The notes under the pieces are model-generated. The model was not told the origin of the DNA and searched no databases. It saw only the letters and a list, made by a program, of their open reading frames with translations. The translations under genes and the position numbers were made by a program. From an uncultured Lachnospiraceae bacterium (lineage in GTDB: Bacteria; Bacillota; Clostridia; Lachnospirales; Lachnospiraceae): a stretch of 64,000 nt of DNA. The stretch spans positions 1 through 64,000 of the forward strand of contig UQVK01000012.1 of assembly GCA_900544445.1 (NCBI GenBank), given 5' to 3'. Shown here in pieces: positions 36,505 through 45,070 of the stretch (its first letter is position 1; every line of letters starts with the position of its first letter).

Positions 36505-36557
36505 TTGACAAAAGAGAGGGATAATAGTATGCTGGCTTTATGGGGAAAACGTTTTCC
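36505..36557 (+). promoter_or_regulatory. lacI-glgP promoter and LacI-type operator
   Basis: TTGACA (36505-36510), 17 bases, TATGCT (36528-36533). Just after the expected start lies the perfect 14-base palindrome GGAAAACGTTTTCC (36544-36557), with the AAAACGTTTT core typical of LacI/GalR-family operators. The regulator at 36780 is probably its ligand, giving autoregulation of the regulator and glycogen phosphorylase. Confidence 0.8.
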
Positions 36558-36674
36558 AACGTTCCCTCATATGTTTCCGGCTGTGTCATTTCAGTCGTTT
36601 CGACGGAGTCAGAAAATATGGGATGCAGGAGGGAAGAATGTGTCAGATAACACACTGTTCGCTTCTGAATTTGC

Positions 36675-36774
36675 GCCGAAGCTGCAAATCGGGTGATCGA
36701 AGCGCCGAATCCCGGATTCGGCATACATGAACCAGTACAGCAAGATTATGTTTCGCAACGCTTCGGCATGGAGG
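36675..36774 (+). promoter_or_regulatory. Structured leader immediately before the lacI ribosome site
   Basis: GCCGAAGC (36675-36682) can pair with GCTTCGGC (36760-36767), which ends one base before the ATGGAGG ribosome site. Inside lies a perfect hairpin GCCGAATC/GATTCGGC (36704-36722). CGAAGCG (36698-36704) could compete for the same 3' arm. The leader could therefore take up alternative folds near the ribosome site. Confidence 0.5.
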
Positions 36775-36779
36775 TAAAC

Positions 36780-37769
36780 ATGTCGTCCATAAAGGATGTT
36801 GCCCGGAGAGCCGGAGTGGCGATCTCCACGGTGTCCAAGGCGCTCAACGGCTATCCGAATGTCAGTGAAGAAACGCGTGAAAAAGTGAATGAAGCGGTAA
36901 GGGAACTGAATTTCACCCCCAACCCCATTGCTTCCGCGCTTTCTTCCAAGAAGGCGGGAAGAGTGGCCCTTCTGATCAAGCTGAATACACAGACTCAGGC
37001 GGTGGATGAGATCAATATGCAGTATCTGTCCGGTGCCATTAACAGGGCGGTGGAAAAGAAACTGGATGTAATTACCGTTTTCTTTTCCATGATTCAGGAC
37101 TGGAATGCAGAGGAAATTGAGGATTATTTCCGCTCGCAGAGCATTGAAGGAATTATCATTTATGGTATGGGAATGCGCGACGTGGTGCTGCGCAGATTGA
37201 TTGAGGAAAAACATTTTAAAATTGTGGTTGTGGATGTTCCGGTTGAGAATGAGACCACAACTTCGATTCAGGTAGACCATGAACAGGCACAGTATGAAGT
37301 CGCAAGAAAGACCGTTTTGGAAAACGGAGGAAAGAGCGTCCTGTATCTTTCCGGAAAGCCGGATGGCTACGTGACACAGGAGAGGCTTGCGGGAATGCAG
37401 CGGCTGGCACGGGAAGAAAAGCTGTCTCTTCTCGTCAAAAGCGGGGATTTCAGTGAGAAAAGAGCCAGAGAGCTTACGTTTCAGTATGGAGCGGATGCGG
37501 ATATCATCGTCTGTGCTTCGGATCTGATGGCGATCGGCGCCATGCGGGCGCTGCAGGAGATGGATATTTTCAGGCCGGTATGCGGCTTTGATGGTATAAC
37601 GCTGATGGGATATGCAGGAATGCAGATGAATACGGTGAAGCAGGATTTTTACCGGATTTCCAGGAAGGCGATGGATGAGATGGGAAGGCTGCTGGAAGGA
37701 GGAGCCGGAAGGCACATTGTGCTGGACCATCAGATTATAAGGATGCAGTATCAGGATGTTATATGCTGA
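36780..37769 (+). CDS. LacI-family regulator upstream of glycogen phosphorylase
   Basis: The 329-residue repressor has the LacI head (IKDVARRAGVAISTVSKALNGY) and a sugar-binding core (RVALLIKLNTQ, IEGIIIYGMG, DIIVCASDLMAIGAMRAL). The frame extends back to 36693, but ATG 36780 with GGAGG gives the canonical start. It lies 21 bases before glgP in one transcript and is likely a maltodextrin-type regulator. The end is shorter than usual after RISRKAMDEMG but otherwise complete. Confidence 0.9.
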   Translation: MSSIKDVARRAGVAISTVSKALNGYPNVSEETREKVNEAVRELNFTPNPIASALSSKKAGRVALLIKLNTQTQAVDEINMQYLSGAINRAVEKKLDVITVFFSMIQDWNAEEIEDYFRSQSIEGIIIYGMGMRDVVLRRLIEEKHFKIVVVDVPVENETTTSIQVDHEQAQYEVARKTVLENGGKSVLYLSGKPDGYVTQERLAGMQRLAREEKLSLLVKSGDFSEKRARELTFQYGADADIIVCASDLMAIGAMRALQEMDIFRPVCGFDGITLMGYAGMQMNTVKQDFYRISRKAMDEMGRLLEGGAGRHIVLDHQIIRMQYQDVIC

Positions 37770-37790
37770 ATTGCAGAATGGAGGATGAAA

Positions 37791-40100
37791 ATGACAGTTA
37801 TGGATACGCTTCAAAGGGAGATCCTGGAAGTGAAAATGGAGCAGGAGATGATCAGCCTTGCCGAAAAGGCTTTTGGAAAGAGCTTGGAGGAATGTACGGA
37901 TGCCCAGCTGTATCACGTGATTCTGAACCTGGTAAAGGGCATGATGGAAGCGACGATTCCCATTGACGGAAAGAAAAAGGTTTATTATATCTCCGCAGAA
38001 TTCCTGATCGGAAAGCTGCTTTCCAACAACCTGATCAATCTGGGAATCTATGACAAGGTGGATTCCATCCTGAAGGCGCACGGAAAGGATATGGCGAGAA
38101 TCGAGGATGCAGAGCCGGAACCTTCTCTGGGAAATGGAGGCCTGGGACGGCTTGCAGCCTGCTTCATGGATTCCATCGCCACGCTGGGACTTCCCGGAGA
38201 GGGAATCGGCCTGAACTATCATTTCGGCCTGTTTCATCAGAAATTTGTGGATGGACTGCAGACCGCAGAGAAGGACGCGTGGATTGAGCCGGATTCCTGG
38301 CTGACCAGAACCGGCACCACTTTCGATGTATATTTCGGAGAGCATAAGGTGACCTCCAGGCTTTACGATATCGATGTGATTGGTTATGACAGCGGCGTGA
38401 ACAAGCTTCGTCTGTTCGATCTGGAATCGGTGGACGAGGGACTGGTGAAGGAAGGCATCACCTTTGACAAGACGGCGGTGGATAAGAACCTGACCCTGTT
38501 CCTCTATCCGGATGATTCCGATGAGGCGGGAAATCTGCTGCGCATTTATCAGCAGTATTTTATGGTGAGCAATGCCGCGCAGCTCATTCTGAAGGAAATG
38601 AAGGAGAAGCATAATGACCTGCGCCATCTGGATGAGTTCGCGGTCATTCAGATCAACGATACCCATCCATCCATGATCATTCCGGAGCTGATCCGGATTC
38701 TGGTGGAGGATAAGGCGTTTTCCATGGATGAGGCGATCAGCGTGGTGAGCCGTACCTGCGCCTACACCAATCATACCATTCTGGCGGAGGCGCTGGAGAA
38801 GTGGCCGCTTTCCTATCTGGAAAAAGCGGTGCCCCAGCTGGTGCCCATCATCCAGGAGCTGGACAGAAGGGTGAAGGAGAAATTCAGCGATCCCGCCGTG
38901 TATATCATTGATGAGGACGACCGCGTCCACATGGCGCACATGGATATCCATTACGGTTTCTCCGTAAACGGCGTGGCGGCGATCCACACACAGATCCTGA
39001 AGGATACGGAGCTGCATCCGTTTTATGAGATTTATCCGGAAAAATTCAACAATAAGACCAACGGCATTACCTTCCGCAGATGGCTGCTGTCCTGCAACAG
39101 ACCGCTGGCAGAGCTGATCACGGAAGCGATCGGAACCGGATTTCACAAGAACGCGCAGGAGCTGGAGAAGCTCCTGGAATATAAGGATGACGAGGAGTTT
39201 CTGGAAAAGCTCTGGCAGATTAAGATGGACAATAAAAAGGCGCTTGCCGCCTGCATTCAGGAAAAAGAAGGCGTGTCCATCGATCCGGAATCCATTTTTG
39301 ATATTCAGATCAAGCGGCTGCACGAGTACAAGCGGCAGCAGATGAACGCTCTGTACATCATTCACAAGTATCTGGAGATCCGCAGAGGCAAGAAGCCTTC
39401 CACGCCGATCACCTGCATTTTCGGTGCCAAGGCTGCGCCGGCCTATGTGATCGCTCAGGACATCATTCACCTGATTCTGGTGCTGCAGGAGATCATCAAC
39501 AACGATCCGCTGGTGAGTCCTTATCTGAAGGTGGTGATGGTGGAAAACTATAACGTGAGCTATGCGGAGAAACTGATTCCGGCCTGCGATATTTCCGAGC
39601 AGATTTCCCTGGCGTCCAAGGAGGCGTCTGGAACGGGTAACATGAAGTTCATGGCAAATGGCGCGGTTACGCTGGGAACGGCGGACGGAGCGAACGTGGA
39701 AATTCATGAACTGGTGGGCGATGACAATATTTATATCTTCGGAAAGGATTCCGAGACGGTCATCGAACATTATGAAAAGGCAGACTATGTTTCCAGGGAT
39801 TATTATGAAAAGAGTCCCGTGATCAAAGAGGCAGTGGATTTCATTGTCGGAAAGGAAGCGCTCGCCTGCGGCCATAAGGAAAATCTGGAGCGGCTTTATA
39901 AGGAACTTCTGAATAAGGACTGGTTCATGACGCTTCTGGATCTGGAAGAGTATATCGCGGTGAAGGACCGCATGCTGGAGGATTACAGAGACCGGGCAAA
40001 ATGGAAGAGGATGATGCTGACCAATATCGCGAAGGCCGGATACTTTTCTTCTGACCGGACGATCCGGGAGTACAATGAGGAGATCTGGAAGCTGTCCTGA
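37791..40100 (+). CDS. glgP: Glycogen/maltodextrin phosphorylase
   Basis: The 769-residue GT35 enzyme cuts alpha-1,4-glucans with phosphate to give glucose-1-phosphate. It has [19 protein letters not shown] near residue 110, [15 protein letters not shown], and the pyridoxal-phosphate site [12 protein letters not shown] (Lys619). ATG 37791 is chosen because GGAGG ends 6 bases before it; the ATG at 37785 overlaps that site. It follows the LacI regulator and probably answers to stored glycogen or imported maltodextrin. The size is slightly under the E. coli enzyme, as is usual in Clostridia. Confidence 0.96.
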   Translation: MTVMDTLQREILEVKMEQEMISLAEKAFGKSLEECTDAQLYHVILNLVKGMMEATIPIDGKKKVYYISAEFLIGKLLSNNLINLGIYDKVDSILKAHGKDMARIEDAEPEPSLGNGGLGRLAACFMDSIATLGLPGEGIGLNYHFGLFHQKFVDGLQTAEKDAWIEPDSWLTRTGTTFDVYFGEHKVTSRLYDIDVIGYDSGVNKLRLFDLESVDEGLVKEGITFDKTAVDKNLTLFLYPDDSDEAGNLLRIYQQYFMVSNAAQLILKEMKEKHNDLRHLDEFAVIQINDTHPSMIIPELIRILVEDKAFSMDEAISVVSRTCAYTNHTILAEALEKWPLSYLEKAVPQLVPIIQELDRRVKEKFSDPAVYIIDEDDRVHMAHMDIHYGFSVNGVAAIHTQILKDTELHPFYEIYPEKFNNKTNGITFRRWLLSCNRPLAELITEAIGTGFHKNAQELEKLLEYKDDEEFLEKLWQIKMDNKKALAACIQEKEGVSIDPESIFDIQIKRLHEYKRQQMNALYIIHKYLEIRRGKKPSTPITCIFGAKAAPAYVIAQDIIHLILVLQEIINNDPLVSPYLKVVMVENYNVSYAEKLIPACDISEQISLASKEASGTGNMKFMANGAVTLGTADGANVEIHELVGDDNIYIFGKDSETVIEHYEKADYVSRDYYEKSPVIKEAVDFIVGKEALACGHKENLERLYKELLNKDWFMTLLDLEEYIAVKDRMLEDYRDRAKWKRMMLTNIAKAGYFSSDRTIREYNEEIWKLS

Positions 40101-40142
40101 GAGATGGCGGCTGAAACACAGCCGGAAGAAGGGTTTTGAAAA

Positions 40143-41423
40143 ATGGACTATCATGATTGGAGCGATCTCGGCAACGACATCCGCCGGATGGTGGATGATG
40201 CTGTGAATTCAGGGGATTTTCGCCGGCTGGATGAAAACGTCCGCCGTACGGTGACGGATGGGCTGGAAAATCTGGGAGACAGCCTGAGAAAGGGCATGGA
40301 AAGCTTTGCCGGAGAGAAAAAGGGGCAGGGTATGGGGGGCAGCCGGAATGTGGGTGCTCCCTCGCAGCCGACGGGAAAAAACGGGCGGCCCGGATCCGAA
40401 GCGCGGAGTTCTGACGGGCGCCGATACCCTGCCGGATTCCGTACTGCCGGCAGCTTCCTGAGTCAGAGTCCCCTGTTTGCGAAGACATTCGGAACAAGGG
40501 CAGGCGGAGTGGCCCTTCTCGCCGTCGGCTGTACCGTTGCGGGGGGCTGCCTCATTGCGATTCTGGTCTTTATAATTATGCATCTTGCGGGTCTGGCTGG
40601 AACGATTCTGACAGCCCTGTTCGGCGTCCTGATCGTTATTTTGATTGCTGCCTTAGCAGCGGCCTGGGCCGGAAAGGGTTTTCTGGGAAAGACGAAGCGG
40701 TTTGACCGGTATGTGGAAGCGCTGAAGGGACGTACCTACTGCAGCATTGAGGAGCTGGCTGAACAGGTGGGAAGGTCCAGGCGTTTCGTGAAAAATGATC
40801 TGCAGAAAATGATTTCTTCCCGCTGGTTTAAGCAGGGACATCTGGACAGGCAGGGGACATGCCTGATCGTCAGCGAAGAGACTTACAGACAGTATCTGGA
40901 AAGTGAAAAGCAGCTGGAGCTGCGCCGGAAGGAAGAGCAGGAACGGGCCAGGAGGGCGCAGGAGGAAAGCAGAGGCCTGTCCGATGAAGTAAGAGAGATG
41001 ATGGAGGCCGGAAAGGCATACATCGAGAAAATAAAACGGAGCAACGATGCGATTCCCGGCGAGGAAATTTCCAATAAGATTTCTCATATGCAGACCATCG
41101 TGGAGCGTATTTTTGAACGGGTGAAGGAATATCCTGACTGTGCGGATGAACTGCGCCGGTTCATGGACTACTATCTTCCTACCACAGTGAAGCTTCTGGA
41201 TGCCTATGAGGAGCTGGACCGGCAGCCTGTTCAGGGAGAAAATATCAGGAATGGGAAGCTGGAAATTGAGAAAACGCTGGATACGCTGAACCTGGCCTTT
41301 GAGAAACTGCTGGACAGCCTGTTTGAGGATACAGCCTGGGATGTGGCGACGGATATTTCCGTACTGCAGACCATGCTTGCTCAGGAAGGGCTGACGGAGC
41401 AGAAGCTGAAGGCGGAAAAATAA
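40143..41423 (+). CDS. XpaC-family membrane protein
   Basis: The 426-residue protein has an amphipathic N-terminus, a Gly/Arg-rich linker, two hydrophobic segments (about residues 120-175) and a charged cytoplasmic region with a helix-turn-helix-like stretch (CSIEELAEQVGRSRRFVKNDLQKM) and a coiled coil. It matches the XpaC family (named from 5-bromo-4-chloroindolyl phosphate hydrolysis), which typically precedes TelA. The biochemical role is unknown. telA follows 73 bases later. Confidence 0.8.
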   Translation: MDYHDWSDLGNDIRRMVDDAVNSGDFRRLDENVRRTVTDGLENLGDSLRKGMESFAGEKKGQGMGGSRNVGAPSQPTGKNGRPGSEARSSDGRRYPAGFRTAGSFLSQSPLFAKTFGTRAGGVALLAVGCTVAGGCLIAILVFIIMHLAGLAGTILTALFGVLIVILIAALAAAWAGKGFLGKTKRFDRYVEALKGRTYCSIEELAEQVGRSRRFVKNDLQKMISSRWFKQGHLDRQGTCLIVSEETYRQYLESEKQLELRRKEEQERARRAQEESRGLSDEVREMMEAGKAYIEKIKRSNDAIPGEEISNKISHMQTIVERIFERVKEYPDCADELRRFMDYYLPTTVKLLDAYEELDRQPVQGENIRNGKLEIEKTLDTLNLAFEKLLDSLFEDTAWDVATDISVLQTMLAQEGLTEQKLKAEK

Positions 41424-41465
41424 AATATTCTGCGACAGTACAGAGGCTGTATGGAAAAAAGGAAA

Positions 41466-41491
41466 CGGAGCGCAACGCTCCGGCAGGGAGG
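41466..41491 (+). repeat. RBS-proximal hairpin before telA
   Basis: Stem CGGAGCG/CGCTCCG with a CAA loop (41466-41482), followed by GCAGGGAGG, the telA ribosome site. The geometry is the same as that of the hairpins before gltD and sufB, though the stem sequence differs. Confidence 0.6.
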
Positions 41492-41496
41492 AAGAC

Positions 41497-42636
41497 ATGA
41501 GCGACGCATTCAAAGATTTTGCAGCTACACCGACTCTGACTCTGGAGCCTGATCTGGGAGAAACGTCTGCGGCTCCGGCACCGGTGGAGAAGGCGGAGGT
41601 ACAGGAGCTGAATGACAGTATCCTGAGTGATGAGGAAAGGCGGATGGTGGATGAATTCTCCGGGCAGATCGACCTGAGAAACTCAAATATGATCCTGCAG
41701 TATGGCGCCGGTGCGCAGAAAAAAATGGCGGACTTTTCGGAGAAGGCGCTGGAAAATGTGCAGACCCAGGATCTGGGCGAAGCGGGGGAGCTTCTGGGAA
41801 GCGTGGTGACAGAGCTGAAAAGCTTCGATGCAGAAGAGGAGCGCGGCATTCTCGGCTTTTTCAAGAGGGGAGCAAACAAGATTACCGCGATGAAGGCGAA
41901 GTATGCCAAGGCGGAGGCGAACGTGAACCGGATCTGCCAGGTGCTGGAAGGACATCAGGTTCAGCTCATGAAGGATTCCGCCATGCTGGATAAGATGTAC
42001 GAGCTGAACAGAACTTATTTCAAGGAGCTTTCCATGTATATTCTTGCGGGGAAGAAGAAGCTGCAGGAGGTGCGGGAAGGGGAGCTGAAGCGTATTTCGC
42101 AAAAAGCGCAGGTAAGCGGACTTCCGGAGGATGCACAGGAGGCGAGAGATCTGGACGCCATGTGTAACCGGTTTGAAAAGAAGCTGCACGATCTGGAGCT
42201 GACCCGTATGATTTCCATACAGACAGCTCCTCAGATCAGACTGGTACAGAACAATGATACGATGATGGTGGAAAAGATCCAGTCCACTCTGGTGAATACG
42301 ATTCCTCTCTGGAAGAGCCAGATGGTTCTGGCACTCGGCGTGGAGCATTCCACTCAGGCTGCAGCTGCTCAGCGGCAGGTGACGGATATGACCAATGAGC
42401 TTTTGAAGAAAAATGCGGCTACGCTGAAAACGGCTACCCTGGAGACAGCGAAGGAATCGGAGCGGGGCATCGTGGATATGGAAACGCTCAGGGCCACCAA
42501 CGAATCCCTGATTTCAACCCTGGACGAGGTGATGCGTATCCAGCAGGAGGGCAGACAGAAGCGCCAGGAGGCGGAAGCGGAGATGAGCCGTATGGAAAAC
42601 GAGCTGAAAGCGAAGCTTCTGCAGATCAGCGGTTGA
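41497..42636 (+). CDS. TelA-family toxic anion resistance protein
   Basis: The 379-residue soluble, highly helical protein belongs to the TelA/KlaA family (VDEFSGQIDLRNSNMILQYGAGAQKKMADFSEK at the start, TAPQIRLVQNNDTMMVEKIQ and SQMVLALGVEHSTQAAAAQ in the middle). Members are linked to tellurite and cell-envelope stress tolerance, but the mechanism is not known. It partners with the upstream XpaC gene, and a large hairpin terminator follows. Confidence 0.9.
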   Translation: MSDAFKDFAATPTLTLEPDLGETSAAPAPVEKAEVQELNDSILSDEERRMVDEFSGQIDLRNSNMILQYGAGAQKKMADFSEKALENVQTQDLGEAGELLGSVVTELKSFDAEEERGILGFFKRGANKITAMKAKYAKAEANVNRICQVLEGHQVQLMKDSAMLDKMYELNRTYFKELSMYILAGKKKLQEVREGELKRISQKAQVSGLPEDAQEARDLDAMCNRFEKKLHDLELTRMISIQTAPQIRLVQNNDTMMVEKIQSTLVNTIPLWKSQMVLALGVEHSTQAAAAQRQVTDMTNELLKKNAATLKTATLETAKESERGIVDMETLRATNESLISTLDEVMRIQQEGRQKRQEAEAEMSRMENELKAKLLQISG

Positions 42637-42669
42637 GCAAAGCCGCTGAGACGGTTTATGAATATCGGC

Positions 42670-42717
42670 GGCCCGTACAGCCTGGCAGTCCAAATGGCAT
42701 GCCAGACTGTACGGGCC
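42670..42717. terminator. Two-sided terminator between telA and the CYTH gene
   Basis: Stem GGCCCGTACAG/CTGTACGGGCC continues inward as CTGGCA/TGCCAG after one mismatch. The 13-mer CGGGCCGTCTGTG follows twice in tandem (from 42712), then TATTTTTAT. It separates two convergent genes. Confidence 0.8.
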
Positions 42718-42750
42718 GTCTGTGCGGGCCGTCTGTGCGGTCTGGTATTT

Positions 42751-43197
42751 TTATCTGTCTGAGTGAACCAGATTAGAATTGTGATAGGCAGGATCCATGG
42801 TTACATCATCCAGGAACCAGTCCGGCGGAAGAAAGTTGTGTGCGGCCTCAAGATCCGGAAACTCTACCTCGGCGATGACGAGGGGCGCAAGATCGCCGAG
42901 AAAAACGTCCAGCTCAATGGTATAGGGATCACAGGGCAGCAGATAACGCCGCTTGGTAATGATGCGTCCGTCCGCCTTCTGAATCAGATGCCGGTAGGCC
43001 TCTTCGTTCAGGGGGAGGTTGTATTCTTCTCTGGCAAGAAGGCCCTTTCCTTTATAAGTGAGATAGTAATCATTTTCATCCCGGCGCACACGGACAACGG
43101 GGTTCGTGTTCAGATAGCCCTGTTCGATCAGGCGGCTGGGATACCGCTCCAGGTTTTCCGGCAGCTTTTTTACTGTAAATTTCCGCTCGATTTCCAT
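42751..43197 (-). CDS. CYTH-domain phosphohydrolase/adenylyl cyclase-like protein
   Basis: A 148-residue single CYTH domain with the defining EIERKF at residues 2-7, then RVRRDENDYYLTYKGKG, and late EVEFPDLEAAHNF. The family forms a beta tunnel that binds triphosphates with a metal; members include triphosphatases and class IV adenylyl cyclases. ATG 43197 has CTGGAGG before it; the open frame further upstream is discarded. It stands alone and its substrate cannot be inferred. Confidence 0.88.
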   Translation of the reverse strand: MEIERKFTVKKLPENLERYPSRLIEQGYLNTNPVVRVRRDENDYYLTYKGKGLLAREEYNLPLNEEAYRHLIQKADGRIITKRRYLLPCDPYTIELDVFLGDLAPLVIAEVEFPDLEAAHNFLPPDWFLDDVTMDPAYHNSNLVHSDR

Positions 43198-43305
43198 TCT
43201 GTCCTCCAGTCTGCCGCCGCAGAGAACGGCATTTTCTGTTATTATACTCCCGGAAGAATTGCCTGTCATTCATATTTTTTTAATAAAAAACTCTGCTTTT
43301 ATTCA

Positions 43306-43334
43306 TTGGATGCGGAAGTGGATTCTGTTATAAT
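43306..43334 (+). promoter_or_regulatory. Promoter of the DJ-1 family gene
   Basis: TTGGAT (43306-43311), 17 bases, TATAAT (43329-43334). Confidence 0.7.
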
Positions 43335-43415
43335 AAAGGAGATGGCATGGCGGGATGCGGAAGGTATCTTCGTAAGGCTGTCTGAGAAAATCAACAGAGA
43401 AAAGAGGGTTTACAG

Positions 43416-43967
43416 ATGAGCAGAATCGGTGTCTTTTTTGCAGAAGGGTACGAGGAAATCGAGGCCCTGACTGTGGTGGATGTCGCCAGGAGGGCGCAAA
43501 TAGAGGTGTGTATGATCTCCGTTGAGGAGATGGAGGAAGTAAAGGGCTCCCACGGCATCGCCGTGCGGATGGATGGAAAGCTTTCGGAAACGGATTTTGC
43601 GGGGCTGGATATGCTGGTGCTCCCGGGAGGAAAGAAGGGAACGGAAGGTCTGGAAAGCTGTGAGAAGCTGATGGAGCAGCTGGATGCGTTTTACGAAGCC
43701 GGAAAGCCGGTGGCGGCAATCTGTGCGGCGCCCAGCATTTTTGGACACAGAGGATATCTGAAGGGAAGGCGCGCGACCTCCTATCCTTCCTTTGAAGGCC
43801 ATCTGGAAGGCGCAAAGGTAACCCACACGCCGGCAGTGACGGACGGAAATGTGATCACAGGCCGTGGAATGGGCTGTTCCATTCCCTTCGCGCTGGCGGT
43901 GGTGGAATATCTTTCCGGAAAAGGAGAAGCGGACCGCGTTGCGGACACGATCGTTTATCCGGGATGA
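43416..43967 (+). CDS. DJ-1/PfpI family protein
   Basis: A 183-residue DJ-1 fold protein with the conserved Glu (EGYEEIEA, residues 10-17) and nucleophilic Cys103 in ICAAPSIFG, followed by RATSYPSFEGHLEGA. The clade includes YajL/DJ-1-like stress proteins. The active-site Glu-Cys pair is intact. It is probably co-transcribed with the CBS-domain gene 57 bases downstream. Confidence 0.92.
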   Translation: MSRIGVFFAEGYEEIEALTVVDVARRAQIEVCMISVEEMEEVKGSHGIAVRMDGKLSETDFAGLDMLVLPGGKKGTEGLESCEKLMEQLDAFYEAGKPVAAICAAPSIFGHRGYLKGRRATSYPSFEGHLEGAKVTHTPAVTDGNVITGRGMGCSIPFALAVVEYLSGKGEADRVADTIVYPG

Positions 43968-44024
43968 GCGGCTGTGCGGGAAGATGCTGTTACGTAAAAA
44001 AAGCAGATAAACAGGGGAAGGACG

Positions 44025-44447
44025 ATGAATCTTTTATTTTTTCTGACGCCCAAAAGTGAAGTGGCGTATGTGGAGGATAACGATTCCCTGCGTCAGGTTC
44101 TTGAAAAAATGGAATATCACGGCTATACCGCCGTTCCGCTGCTTTCGGCGGATGGCAGATATCTGGGGACCATAACGGAAGGGGATGTGCTCTGGAAGCT
44201 CAAGAAGGAAGGCTTTCCGGATATTCATGAGATGGAAAACATTTCTGTCATGCAGATCGTTCGGAAAAGGGACAACAAGGCGGTTCATGCCAATGTGGAC
44301 ATGGAGGGGCTCCTGGAACGGGTCATGCGCCAGAATTTCGTTCCGGTTGTGGATGACGAGAAGACTTTCATCGGGATTGTAACCAGGAAAGACGTGATCC
44401 TTTATCTGATGAAGGAACTGGAGAAAAGAGAAAAGGAAAATACATAA
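44025..44447 (+). CDS. CBS-domain pair protein
   Basis: The 140-residue protein consists of two CBS motifs (GYTAVPLLSADGRYLGTITEGDVLW, then NFVPVVDDEKTFIGIVTRKDVILYL). CBS pairs bind adenine nucleotides and regulate partner proteins, and here no effector domain is attached. The partner is unknown. A strong hairpin ends the transcript. Confidence 0.92.
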   Translation: MNLLFFLTPKSEVAYVEDNDSLRQVLEKMEYHGYTAVPLLSADGRYLGTITEGDVLWKLKKEGFPDIHEMENISVMQIVRKRDNKAVHANVDMEGLLERVMRQNFVPVVDDEKTFIGIVTRKDVILYLMKELEKREKENT

Positions 44448-44491
44448 TTTATATAAAATGCATGAGAGGGCGGCGGTTGTGCCGCTTATCA

Positions 44492-44522
44492 GGAAAGGCC
44501 CGGCTGTTCAGCCGGGCCTTTC
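44492..44522. terminator. Bidirectional terminator between the CBS and spore protein genes
   Basis: An 11-bp and longer stem AAAGGCCCGGC/GCCGGGCCTTT with a TGTTCA loop lies between convergent genes. Confidence 0.85.
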
Positions 44523-44535
44523 TGGCAGAAAGCAG

Positions 44536-44739
44536 TTATTTCATCTGCTCTTCCTGCTTCTTGATCATTCTGCGTACCATCTCTCCGCCGATGGAGCCGG
44601 CTTCTCTGGAAGTCAGATCGCCGTTGTAGCCTTCCTTCAGGTTTACACCCAGCTCAGAAGCAACCTCGGTCTTGAAACGGTCCATAGCAGCCTTCGCTTC
44701 AGGTACCTCAACTCTATTAGATCTGTTGGAACTTGCCAT
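44536..44739 (-). CDS. Alpha/beta-type small acid-soluble spore protein
   Basis: The 67-residue DNA-coating spore protein has the family core TEVASELGVNLKEGYNGDLT followed by SREAGSIGGEMVRRMI. The GPR protease site (TE, then VASE) is intact, so the protein can be degraded at germination. GGAGGTG precedes the ATG. Its presence shows that the organism can form endospores. A sigma-G promoter is expected upstream, but I could not identify a convincing one. Confidence 0.95.
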   Translation of the reverse strand: MASSNRSNRVEVPEAKAAMDRFKTEVASELGVNLKEGYNGDLTSREAGSIGGEMVRRMIKKQEEQMK

Positions 44740-44784
44740 TTTGCATTCACCTCCGTAAATCGTGTATCTTTTTTCTCTTCAGCG

Positions 44785-44950
44785 GTTTATCCGCCGGTTT
44801 GTCTGTAAGATAAGCGGGCGGCTCCAACCGTTTGTGCCGTCCGCTTATCCTGTGGGGGACCAGAAACTGCGTATCGGCGCGTCCGTTTGTTTCCGTCGCT
44901 TATCTTGGTGTTATTATTTGCGTTTCTGTCCGCTTTATCCGCTGCTTTCG
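44785..44950. repeat. Cluster of CCGCTTATC repeats and a strong hairpin
   Basis: GATAAGCGG/CCGCTTATC arms form a 14-bp stem (44809-44822 with 44836-44849, one G-U pair). More copies or near-copies are at 44482-44490, near 44897 (CGCTTATC) and near 44932 (CCGCTTTATCC). This lies in the 330-base divergent gap between the spore protein and the glycosyltransferase. Confidence 0.6.
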
Positions 44951-44977
44951 GTGGAAATTTCTGCCGTCCCTTTTTAT

Positions 44978-45006
44978 TTGAGAACAGAGGATAAACGTGG
45001 TACAAT
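44978..45006 (+). promoter_or_regulatory. Promoter of the GT2 gene
   Basis: TTGAGA (44978-44983), 17 bases, TACAAT (45001-45006), about 65 bases before the GTG start. Confidence 0.65.
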
Positions 45007-45070
45007 GGATTGCACACATAGAATCGTTAAGGATTACAAATGAAAAAACGTGAAAGAAGGAGCAGCCAGA

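Noticed and set aside
36609..40154. Very long minus-strand open frame (1181 codons) opposite lacI and glgP
   Set aside because: It is antisense to two certain genes, is His/Leu/Ile-rich in the manner of a codon-bias shadow, and has no family features.
44740..44810. Sigma-G promoter for the spore protein
   Set aside because: The best candidate (GGATAA with GATACAC 18 bases on) matches the -10 poorly, so it was not annotated.
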